Source: Rhizophagus sp. LPA8_4_AMF (taxonomy: Eukaryota; Glomeromycota; Glomeromycetes; Glomerales; Glomeraceae). From it: a stretch of 38,372 nt of DNA. Within the stretch, counting starts at the first letter, position 1. Each line of letters starts with the position of its first letter. Made by a program: the position numbers and the translations under genes. Below the pieces are notes generated by a model. That model saw only the letters and a program-made list of their open reading frames with translations, was not told the origin of the DNA and did no database searches. Positions 10,790 through 20,249 of this stretch are shown here, piece after piece. The stretch spans positions 1 to 38,372 of the forward strand of contig JADRCO010000305.1 of assembly GCA_021464525.1 (NCBI GenBank), given 5' to 3'.

Positions 10790-11070
10790 ATTAAAGTTTT
10801 GATTTCTCTTTAATTCTGCAACCTTTTTAAGAGAAGACTCCAAAATATTAAGAAAAAATATACTTTGTAATAATGCATTTCTTTTATTGGAATAACTTCT
10901 AAAGAATTTCTGATAAGTTTATAGACGGAATTACTATATAAGGGTTTAGAAACAAAAAATATCGAATTATAAATTTTTCATTTCAAAATGGTGAATTAAT
11001 CTATCTCAAAATGGATTGAAGCTTGAATATTACTACGGACAGGCTAACTTCTTTAAATTAACTTTTACGC
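10790..11070 (+). pseudogene. Decayed BACK-to-TLDc fragment of a BTB-TLDc paralog
   Basis: The stretch from about 10810 (TCTGCAACCTTTTTAAGAGA) follows the BACK-end coding sequence of the gene at 6930-9328 (CTTGCAACCTTTTCAAAAGA), then ATTCTTTTATT-like and AACTTCTAAAGAATTTCTG blocks in the same order. From about 10990, GAATTAATCTATCTCAAAAT and TGGATTGA match the start of TLDc, and ACTTCTTTAAATTAACTTTT matches the TSLYKFKLIL region. Indels break every frame and most of the linker is missing. It is a host-gene remnant on the same strand as its upstream neighbour, so it was probably a tandem copy. Confidence 0.7.
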
Positions 11071-12436
11071 AAGGGTCATTCAATCGTAATATAAAAACAA
11101 CGAAAACCAATTAAATAGTGTATCGGGAATACGTACATGTACTGTACGTACTCTTAGGTGCGTTGTCAACTAATTAAATCAAAACTATATTCAATGATAT
11201 CATACAAATTCATTTAAATTTTGTAATGTATACTTACTAAAAAAATAATTGGCTTTTAAAGAATTTTTCTCATTTTAATATCGCTTTTATTTATAATATA
11301 TTATTTTATTTTTAAAATTTGATGCAAAATCTATTCCAAATTGTGATGCTAAATGTCTTTTAAGTGGCGATTTTTTAAAATGAAGTATTTTTCAACTAAA
11401 AACAGAAATCTTTAAATTTTAATAACTTGTGCATTAATAATGTCTAAACTTTAATGAATAAATAATGGCTTTAGGAAACATTAAATATCTTTTTTTTTTA
11501 AACTAAAAGAAATTTCTTTTTTTATATTTTATGAGACAAAATCTTATTAAAAAAGAAAGCTATTTTATGAAAACGATTATTTAGATTATTTTCACGAAGT
11601 TTAAAATTATCGAAGAGTAAAAAAATACTGCGTAACAATTTTAACAAACAAATTTATTATAAAGACAATTATATAGAACAAAAAAGTTTCATAATAAAAA
11701 ATATCAAATGGTAAGACGAGCTCTTACGTTGTCACTCTTCATAATTCAAATATTTGGTCAGAATTAGTAGTCGATTTTTAATGTGTGTATATTAAATTTT
11801 TCTAATAAAATTATCCTCATATTTTCAAAAAAATTTTTATATTGCTTGCATTAATGTATTGTATACAAAAAAAATTATTTTTTTTTTCTTAAACATTATT
11901 TAGCTATATAATTTAAGAATTTGAATTTAAACAATTTAAACTTTTTTTTATAATAACTTATTTTTTTAACTTAATTAAAATAGAAAGTCGCACTATTTAG
12001 CAAGTGTCAATCATTGATTATCCAAAAAGAAACCCGAAGAAACCCGACCAAAAAAAAAAGAAAAGGACTGATAGTGGCTGTAAAGAAAATAGGTTTCCAA
12101 AATTCTAAAAAATCTAAAGAATCTGAAATCAGAGTTCCAGGGATCTCCACTGGTCTATCTACTTAAAGGTAGTTAAAAATAGTTAATCACGTGTTATATT
12201 TAATGAGTTCTCCATTTATTTTATGAAAAAATCCTTCTTATTACCAACGCCCATGACATAAATAATACAAATAAACTTTTTCTTTTCTTTTATTTAATTT
12301 ATATTTCAAGTCGTAACCTAACATTATTAGACAAATAAAAAAATATGTTTCGTTGTATTTTTCATTACATTTTATAATTTACTAATCCAAATTGAGTCGT
12401 CTAATATTTGCTTACACGGTAAGTTCCAATTATAAT
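11040..12436. repeat. Segmental duplication, copy A (3' flank of a minus-strand TLDc gene)
   Basis: This noncoding stretch is homologous to 18900-20249 (copy B) and to 37300 onward (copy C). Shared anchors include ACTTTTACGCAAGGGTCATT (A) against ACTTTTATGCAAGGGTCGTT (B), TAATAACTTGTGCATTAATA in all three, AACAAACAAATTTATTATAA in all three, and TGTATTGTATACAAAA in A and C. In A and B it lies directly 3' of a minus-strand BTB-TLDc gene body. About 200 bp at 12015-12230 appears to be absent from copy B. Confidence 0.8.
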
Positions 12437-13456
12437 TTATCTTTTTATAACCTGAAATAATTCGCATTCTTCTACAGAGAATTCACCGTTGGCACATTTT
12501 TGACATTCTGCAAAGTTACAGCTTGATTCACAATAGTCACAAATAGTAGGAATTTCTTCCGAATCTAAAATTTCATATTATAATAGTAATGACTAAAGCA
12601 TCATCTTAAATAATCGAATTCAAAAAATTTATAACATACCACTAACATCAAGTTCATCTTCTGTAAATGCAATAGGTTGAAAGGCATGATTATTTGGATG
12701 ATCATGAATACTTGATGATTTGGATTTACAATCTTGACATAGATCGTAATTATTACAAAATGTACACTTCCATCTCATTCCTTGAATTGTTTCGTTGCAG
12801 CACTTACACATTATACCATCATGTATAGCAATTTCTATGGTGTATTTTCAAAAAGGTTACAAATAATTTTTAGAAAAAATTTTGGTATTATAGAATGCTA
12901 TATTCAAAAAAATATGACAGTATTGTACATACGAGGAGCAAGATCAGAAGTTTCTGAATGTGGTATAAGTTCGAACACATGATCATTTGGATGACGATGC
13001 ATATGTGATTGAGGTTTACAAACTTGACATAAACCATAATCTTCACAGGCTGTACACTTCCATCTCTCTCCTCGGATAGTATGGTTACAGCAATTGCAAT
13101 ATACACCATAATGCAAGACAGATTCTATAAAAATTATAAGGAGATTATGTAAAAATCTTTGGTTATTTACAATACTAATTAATCATACCTGAAGAAGGTC
13201 CTCTGATTTGTTTTTCGTAGCCATCTTTTATACAATGTCCACTATTTCTTCGCAAAACAAGATCAGCGCTACCAAATGATGGGCCATAAGTATGATCGTT
13301 AAATATAGCATAATTTTCATTCACAACACGACTTAAAATATGATCATTAATATCTTCACCATTCTTAAAAGAGAATATAAACTATCCTTAGTAGTATCAT
13401 AATTACGATCAGATTTCCATTCAATTGGATTATATCCTCCAAGAATTTGGTTTTTA
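12437..13456 (-). pseudogene. 5'-truncated BTB-TLDc-ZZ-ZZ paralog
   Basis: Reading on the minus strand, the remaining exons are partial exon 2 (13189-13456, C-terminal TLDc), ZZ1 (12933-13124), ZZ2 (12640-12834) and the tail exon (12437-12564). Both ZZ fingers keep their ligands (CNCC, RWKCTAC, YGLCQVC; CKCC, RWKCTFC, YDLCQDC), and the tail reads CDYC, CQKC and FSVEECELFQVIKR. BTB, BACK and most of TLDc are gone: homology stops at about 13456, ten bases before a hAT-like insertion, so the truncation is probably older than that insertion. Near 13385 the TLDc part has one base fewer than the paralogs in an A run, which shifts the frame. Splice sites of the surviving exons match those of the copy at 20250-22458. 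It is most likely non-functional, although the ZZ exons are strikingly well kept. Confidence 0.85.
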
Positions 13457-13458
13457 GG

Positions 13459-13466
13459 TGATTTGC
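13459..13466. repeat. Target site duplication, left copy (TGATTTGC)
   Basis: TGATTTGC directly precedes the left terminal repeat TAGTGCTTTGACCC and recurs exactly at 14840-14847 after the right end. Eight-base duplications are the hallmark of hAT insertions. Confidence 0.85.
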
Positions 13467-14839
13467 TAGTGCTTTGACCCGGATGAAAACCGTCATCCGG
13501 ATTACACAAAAAAAAATCCGGATTTTATCCGGGTTGATCCGGATTTTTTATCCGGGTCAAATAATCCGGATAGAAACCGAAATCCGGATTGAATTTACAA
13601 CTGATCGGCGATAATTCTGCCCGAATTTATAGTGCCGGCCAAATTTAAAATTTAGGGTAACATAAAATTTCTGTAAAAAAATTTTTTTATAACTATTTTA
13701 CCGAAGTTGCGTGATCATAGTTTCGGCCAGAATTACAAATTTGGCCAAAATTATCTAAGACCAGAGGACCGCGAAATTTATTTATCGCTTAATCTCACTA
13801 AATGTGCTTTTTACGTTTTGGAATTTTTCTTTAGTGACCGTCAGCCAGTATGTTTTCTTCTTTTTGTTTACTTTTTGTTTCTAATTTTCTTTCCTTTTTC
13901 TTTATTTCTAGGTCTTTAAGTTCTTTCAGTTCTATGATTTTAAAAGGTACTGTACATTTATTTTTGTTTTTATTTCTTACACTTCGTTCTTTTACTAACT
14001 TTATTTCATTTCTATATGCTCCCAACTTTATGGTTTTATTTATAATGTCATGGGTTTTCATTTCTCTTCCTTTATTTTCATTCTTCTTCATCCCTTTTCT
14101 CTTTATTCTTTTCATTATTTTCGTTTTTCTTCACTTTCTTTCTTTCCATTCTTCTTTGTCAACCTTTTCTTTTTCATTTCATCTTTCTTTATCCTTTTTC
14201 TTTTTTCGCTTCCTCTTTCTTTTTTTTTCGCTTCCCTTTATCTCCTTTCTTTATCTCCTTTTCTTCATTCTGTTTTCAGTTTAAACCGGAATCCAGATGA
14301 ATCTTTTATTTATTTTTTTTTGCATAGCACTGTAGTTTTATAATATTATTATTAAAATTAAATTGAGTGAATTTATTTTTAACTAAACTAAATTTTGAAT
14401 GGATTTTTTCGCAGGTTAAATATTTGTTGTTATCATTATGCAAAAGCGTGTTAAAATAATTTTATGAATAAATTTTATTCATTTATAATTACAATGTTAG
14501 ATTTTAAAAAAATATGTTATTTTTAAAGATTTTATTATATTTAACAGTTAGATTATCAAATCCGAAAATAAATTTTGCAATTATTTATTTTTAAGTAAAA
14601 GGAAAACTTGATAATTATACAATAATGAAAAAGAAAAATATATTGATGAAAAAAGGAAATAACAATAAAAAAATGCTAAAAAGAAATGAAAGAAGATAAA
14701 GTAGAATAAAATGAATTCCGGTTTAAACTGGATATTTTCCATCCAGATTATAATCTGGATGAAAAACCGCAAAATCTGGATATCCAAAAAAAAAACATCT
14801 GGATCAATCCGGATTGATCTGGATATGGGTCAAGGACTA
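13467..14839. mobile_element. Non-autonomous hAT-like DNA transposon, 1373 bp
   Basis: The left end reads TAGTGCTTTGACCCGGAT; the right end, read inward on the other strand, is TAGTCCTTGACCCATATCC. The insertion is flanked by an exact 8-bp duplication, TGATTTGC. Just inside the ends are clusters of ATCCGGAT-type words: at least eight between 13484 and 13590 on the left, and diverged ATCTGGAT or ATCCGGAT words between 14715 and 14830 on the right. Subterminal repeats of this kind are typical transposase-binding arrays. No transposase is encoded: the apparent frames at 13850-14343 come from a polypyrimidine tract. The element is therefore dependent on a transposase elsewhere. The exact target duplication suggests fairly recent insertion, but the two ends have diverged. 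Confidence 0.85.
13845..14282 (+). repeat. Long polypyrimidine (C/T-rich) tract inside the hAT-like element
   Basis: For about 440 bases the plus strand is overwhelmingly T and C, with TTTCTTC, CTTTCTT and CTTTTCTT words and only scattered purines. It is not a clean microsatellite. It yields spurious frames rich in Phe, Ser and Leu on the plus strand and in Lys and Glu on the minus strand. It fills the middle of the transposon. Confidence 0.8.
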
Positions 14840-14847
14840 TGATTTGC
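14840..14847. repeat. Target site duplication, right copy (TGATTTGC)
   Basis: Exact match to 13459-13466, immediately after the right terminal repeat of the hAT-like element. Confidence 0.85.
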
Positions 14848-15178
14848 CTTTTACTATTTTTTAATCTGCTAAGAAGTTTTATCTTTTCCAAAGATTTTTG
14901 TTTGCTATTAATAAACGTGTAATATTGTGATAGAACAAACATATTGTTTTAATTTTAGTCACTGTTATTATGAAATTGTAACCAATATAACAAATAGAAA
15001 ATCAATGCAAGAGTTGTTATGACTCATAATATGATAGACTGTTATAATCATTGATAATCTATAGAAATTATTTCTCAATGTGATTTTTAAAATGATGGGT
15101 TTATGTCAATTTGCTCTTTTCGCCTTTTTTTTTATGAAAAATAAAATTTTATTCATTTATTTTCTGAAAAGAAAAAAA
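14848..15178. other. Short intergenic stretch before the F-box gene
   Basis: AT-rich with no gene seen. The presumed leader of the F-box gene holds a T run (15121-15133) and a short A run just before the ATG at 15179. An in-frame ATG exists at 15080, but the extra residues are hydrophobic, low-complexity and outside the F-box, so I place the start at 15179. Confidence 0.5.
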
Positions 15179-16573
15179 ATGTCAAAATTAAATGATGATG
15201 TTCTTTATTATATTTTTCAAGATTTACATTGCTTAATTACTGCTAATTCAAATAATGAAAAAAATTTTAAAAAATCTCTACATTCTTGTTTGTTTGTTAA
15301 CAAACTTTGGTGTAAAACCATGATTCCAATTTTATGGAGCTATCCTTATAAATATGTTTATAAAGAAAGTTCATTATTCAATATTATCATTTCACATTTA
15401 TCAGATAATTCAATTAAATTTTTGAAAGATAAAGGTAATATTGAAGCAAATTTTCAAAAGCAAAAACTTTCATTTAACTATGTTAGATTTTGCCAATACC
15501 TTAATAATATTCATAAGGTTTTTCCAGATAAACTTTTATTAAAGGAAGAAATTTATAAGCTTTTTATTAGTGAATGTTCATCAATAAAATGTTTGGGTTT
15601 AGATATGTCATATTATTCAATATGTAAATATCCAGGATCAAATATTTCTCTTTCAAATCTATATGAGTTATATTGCAGTAATATAGGAGATAGATATCAA
15701 TATGAGATTTATCATGAATTGGCACAAATATGCAGATCAATAGAAAAAATTCACATAAAAATTTATGGAGAATCTTCTGAAATTGCTGAATTAATTGAAA
15801 TGCAAAAACAGATTAAATACATATTTATAGAGGAATATCACGAATGTAAGAAGATAAATCAAGCTTTAGAAAAACATGTAAATTCAATTGTTTATTTGAA
15901 TTTAGAAATAAATAGTTCCTTTCAACATGATTTTCTCCTTCCAAAATTAATTAATTTACAATATTTAAGAATATGTGATGAAAAAGGACTACTAAGAAAG
16001 CATGAAATAAATTTAAATTATTATAACCTTCAAATACTTGATTTACTAAAAATATCACTTGATATGGCAATAGATATTATTCAAAATACAAATGGAAGTC
16101 TGTGGAAAATTAAAATCAGACTTACTAATTGTGTCAGTGCTAAAGAATATAATCAGTCAATCTACAAATATTGTCCAAATATAAAATATGTTACAGTATT
16201 TTTAATTTGTGAGGGAACCCTAGAAGAACTGAAGAATATTTTCATCAAATGCCAACATTTGGTAGCAATAGATATAGATGAGAAAATCTATGATGAATAT
16301 TATGATAAATTTCTGGATTTATTGGTTGAATTTGCTCCATTCACATTATACAAAATTCATATTGATTTTTTTGTTAATAAATTTAACAAAAAATCTATAA
16401 AATTATTTTTTACTAATTGGAGTAATAGATGTAAAAAAACTTTACATTTATATAACCGTGGTAGTATTAACTGGCATGAATATATTGAAACTTTTAAAGT
16501 GAAAGATGTTATTGAACTTAATTATGATAAAGATGATTTTTGGAATCATGAAATTAAATGGTCAAATGAATAA
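15179..16573 (+). CDS. F-box protein, single exon
   Basis: The protein is 464 aa from the ATG at 15179, where the F-box begins at once: MSKLNDDVLYYIFQDL, then a short insert and SCLFVNKLWCKTMIPILW within the first 60 residues. F-box proteins bind SKP1 and bring substrates to SCF ubiquitin ligases. The remainder (about 60-464) has leucine- and isoleucine-rich segments with spacing like degenerate leucine-rich repeats (for example LINLQYLRICDEKGLL, YYNLQILDLLKISLD, CPNIKYVTVFLI), which would form the substrate-binding part. This layout, short and intronless with low-complexity Asn/Lys-rich linkers, is typical of the very large F-box family of Rhizophagus. No truncation or frameshift is seen. 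Substrate unknown. Confidence 0.88.
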   Translation: MSKLNDDVLYYIFQDLHCLITANSNNEKNFKKSLHSCLFVNKLWCKTMIPILWSYPYKYVYKESSLFNIIISHLSDNSIKFLKDKGNIEANFQKQKLSFNYVRFCQYLNNIHKVFPDKLLLKEEIYKLFISECSSIKCLGLDMSYYSICKYPGSNISLSNLYELYCSNIGDRYQYEIYHELAQICRSIEKIHIKIYGESSEIAELIEMQKQIKYIFIEEYHECKKINQALEKHVNSIVYLNLEINSSFQHDFLLPKLINLQYLRICDEKGLLRKHEINLNYYNLQILDLLKISLDMAIDIIQNTNGSLWKIKIRLTNCVSAKEYNQSIYKYCPNIKYVTVFLICEGTLEELKNIFIKCQHLVAIDIDEKIYDEYYDKFLDLLVEFAPFTLYKIHIDFFVNKFNKKSIKLFFTNWSNRCKKTLHLYNRGSINWHEYIETFKVKDVIELNYDKDDFWNHEIKWSNE

Positions 16574-18899
16574 AAGTAGATGTATGTAAATTATAAATAT
16601 AAATTTTTTGAAATGTAATTGATATAATTCATACTTAAAAGTAATAATTTGTTTACATGCTTGTGTGCATAACGTAAATAAATGGGTTATAAAACTTTTA
16701 GAATAACAAAAAGAAATTAAAATCAAACTTTTGATGTTTTTACACTTTTAAGATTCTTCAATTATTATTTTATGAGAAATGAGTTTAGAACAAAGTTTTA
16801 AAACAAATAAAATCATAATTTCACAAACATTTCAAAAAATAATTTACCAGAATACGTACTATTTCTTGTTTTTTTTTGTGATGAAAATGCAGATAAAAAA
16901 AGGTGGCAAAGGTAACACAAAATATTTTCTTGGCCCATTTATTATCACACTTTTCAAAATTGTGCTACCTCATGCAAATAATTTAATAAAATAAATTAAT
17001 GATTACCAGAAATTACTGGTTATTGAAAAATAGATATATCAAATTTTTAGAGAAATATGCAATAAAACTTTCCAAACTCCTACTTTATCGCTTATAAATA
17101 GGTAAAGAACAACTTTTATTACATAAACTTATTGTTTTTCTTCAATGTGTTTTTGTGATTTTCTGTATTTCAAAAAAAAAGTTGCGATTTTAACAGTTAA
17201 AGGAAATAATGTCTTAAAATTTATTTCTTGAACCATATATTTTGCTGATCTGTTAGACAAATCCTTATCTAGACTAAAAGTTTTTGATTTTATTTAACAC
17301 AAAATTGATACAGAAGAAAGTATTATTTTTATTTTTATTATTATTATTAAGAAATTTTTTTTAGAAAAAATTAAGAAAATTCTAAAAAAACTAAAGTATG
17401 CATCTTTATATACTACACTTATTTTTTAATAATTGTAAATTTAATTTAAATTAATTTATCATTTTATTTATTTAAATTCTTTTTATGATAGAAACATCAA
17501 CTTTTATCATGATAATTACAAAATGATCAAATTTTGTTTAATTATAATTAAATTTTTAATTATGATTATAAATTTTTTGTTTGAATTTCTTGTGTTGAAA
17601 TTATCCAATATTTTAATGTATTCCGAAAAACATTATATTATTAACTTTTTATTACTTATTTTTTATTTTTATAATATAGGCAAGAAAGGGAAATGCAGAC
17701 ATTGGTAGTTACAAGTATTACGAATACAAGACAAAATAAACTCTAGTGAGTAGTTCCAACCCTCCTCAAGGAATCACTCTGCCTATTATTTACAGTACTA
17801 AATCACACCACACCACATCATGTGATTTATAAAAATTTGTTATTGGCTAGGTTAACATTTAGCTTAGTGTTGGCATTTGGCCACGGCCAAGCTAATTTGT
17901 TTGGTCATTGGCCAAAATCAGTGGCCAAAATTGATGGGCAAAGTTGATTGGGAATTGGTAAATTGGCCGGTGTAGCAATCTGAAAATAGCATAGTATGTG
18001 TAGTAGGAATATAAAAAGGACTATAATTCCTAGAAAAGAATTCAGAATTCTTTTCTTGAGTTTGAGTTGATGTTTGGGACATGTAAGACCTTGATATAGT
18101 ATTCGTTATGATAACCAATATATGTATAAATAGGAGGACTTCTAGACTTAAATTCCTAAGCTAAATAAAATTATTATTTTGATAATGGGTAATATGGTTC
18201 ACCCTAAACATTTGAATTATAATAATAAATGGTGAGAGAGTATTAAGTTACCTGACTCACATTTACAATATTAATTATTATGTTTTCTTGTTGTTTCACT
18301 AAAACTTAATGTTAATATTATTTAATGTATAAATGTAAGGAGGGGAAACTCTCACAGTTTGAATCTAACTTGTCAATAAACTAAATCTAAACCAAGAATC
18401 GCAATTAAATGGAAACATGTTGACAGGACAGATGGCAGAAACATCCTGACAAAATGGTCCATACTTCTGATAATGAAATATTCTGCTAGCTTCATATAGT
18501 GGATATATTTTTGGAAATATTCCAAATAGGGAAGATAAATAGATGCACCTAAAGGAATAATATTAAAGTGGATTAATGGTCATGTAAAGAAAAAGTTGTA
18601 AGTATATTAAAAGGAAAAAGGTTTTTCCCGTCACATGACTAGAATTGAATGACACCTCGATGGTTGGCATTTGGAATTTCTAAAGAAAGAAAATTGATGC
18701 ACTGCGGAAATTCAGATTAAAGGAGTTGTGAGATTGTTCAGCTATTAGGAGCTGGTACCTATCATCTGGGAAGATTGTAAAGGGTCATTGTCATTCCCCT
18801 TATTTGTCACATGCATAGTTTCTTAATGCCATAATGTCAGTCAAACTGTTCCGCTTTAGATGTCCCCAGTGATATGCATTTATGCTTCCAATATTATAA
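16574..18899. other. Intergenic region, no gene seen
   Basis: AT-rich to about 17700, with low-complexity frames only. From 17750 the base composition becomes more even. At 17860-17970 the words TTGGCC, GGCCAAAA and TGGCC recur several times in both orientations. A TATAAATAGGAGG sequence lies near 18123. None of this forms a recognisable gene or a bounded repeat. A dispersed repeat lies at 18789-18867. Confidence 0.5.
18789..18867 (+). repeat. Dispersed repeat, copy 1
   Basis: About 80 bp related to 32768-32844 in the same orientation: TGTCATTCCC, TTATTTGTCA, ATAGTTTC(T/C)TAATG, ATAATG(T/C)CAG and CTTTAGATGTCCC occur in order with a few substitutions. Identity and extent of the parent element are unknown. 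Confidence 0.7.
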
Positions 18900-20249
18900 A
18901 AATTTGGTTAGGCCAACTTCTTCATATAGATTCAAACTAACTTTTATGCAAGGGTCGTTCAATCGTAATATAATATCAAAATTTGAGAAGATTCTTAACA
19001 AACCTAATTAAAATAATGTATTGGGAACACGTACATGTACACATTGTCAAACTAATTAGATTAAATAGATATAATTTTTTTGTAATGTATATTTACTAAA
19101 AAACTCAATAATTTTATCTAAAGCCTTATTAAAAAGATAAAATAAAAATTATTTAAGCCTAATTAGTTATTAAAGATTTTTTCTCATCTGAGTATCACTT
19201 TTACTTATAATATAATGATATCCCATTATTATTTTATTTGCGACGCTGAATAGGCGATCTTGTTTTAAAATGAAGCATTTTTCCACTAAATACCGATATC
19301 TTTAGAGTTTAATAACTTGTGCATTAATAACGATAAACCAATAGAAATTATTTTATTTTCCTATTTGGAAGATTATTTTAAAGTGAAATCTTTTTTTTTT
19401 AAAAAAAAACTATTTTTTGAATATTTTTACGAAGTTTGAAATGAATTCAGAATTATTGTAGAATAAAAAAAATACTGCATAACAATTTTAACAAACAAAT
19501 TTATTATAAAGACAATTTTATAGAACAAAATTGTTTTGCAATTAAAATCTTCAATTGTAAATTTTTATATAATACTTATTATACACAGTTTTGATTTTGA
19601 TTAATTAATAATTTGACAGCCTACTTTACTCTAATTTGATTCTCAAAACTTAATTCTGTATGAATCTTAACTCTGGCCGAAATGATTAATTCTGGTCAAA
19701 ACTATAGAAGTATCCTCTAATTACTTCATTTACATGATAACTTTGTTTATTTTCTATATTTTTCATATATTGTTTATTAATTTGAAATATTTTTATAAAA
19801 GGCTCAATTTATTGAAGATAATTACATGTTTCTTATATTTTCTTTTAAAAGGATAAAAATATTATAAATCATAAAATACATATTAATCATTTGTTGAAAA
19901 ATCTTGGATTTTACGATATTTTGTTAATTCTTTAATAATTAATTAATTTTTCTTATTTTTTTAAAAAAATTTTTTACATTATGTGTTGTATGCAAAATTT
20001 AATTCTTAAAAGTAGTTATTTAATGTAAAAATTTGAATTTCGTGTAAGTAATAACTTTAAAAATGTGGCAAATATCAATTTTGTAAATATAGTAAATAGA
20101 AAGCAAATAAATAAATAAATAAACTTTTATTTATATTAAAACTTCAGCTCTATTAGTTGTAGTTTTCATACATTTCATAATTTACTAATCCCAATTGCAG
20201 TTAAATATTTCGTCTAATATTTGATTACACAACAAGTTTAAATTATAAT
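18900..20249. repeat. Segmental duplication, copy B (3' flank of the BTB-TLDc gene)
   Basis: Homologous to copy A (11040-12436) and copy C (37300 on). At its left edge, 18905-18965, a plus-strand TLDc remnant survives: CAACTTCTTCATATAGATTC then AAACTAACTTTTATGCAAGG, matching the TSLYKFKLILRGS coding sequence, as in copy A. The ancestral unit was therefore a plus-strand TLDc remnant, a spacer and a minus-strand BTB-TLDc gene. A short (AAAT)n run lies near 20104-20121. Confidence 0.8.

Noticed and set aside
13850-14343. Long plus-strand open frames (144 and 97 codons), rich in Phe and Ser, that look like membrane proteins
   Set aside because: They arise from the polypyrimidine tract in the hAT-like element; the same tract gives a Lys/Glu frame on the other strand, and no domain is present.
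15080-15178. Upstream ATG giving a longer F-box protein with a hydrophobic N-terminus
   Set aside because: The extra 33 residues are low-complexity and F-box proteins of this family start just before the F-box, as at 15179.
17860-18360. Possible repeat or LTR-like end (TGTTGGCA start, TATAAATAGG, AATAAA-like words)
   Set aside because: No second end, no flanking duplication and no internal coding region were found; the words are too short to support an element.
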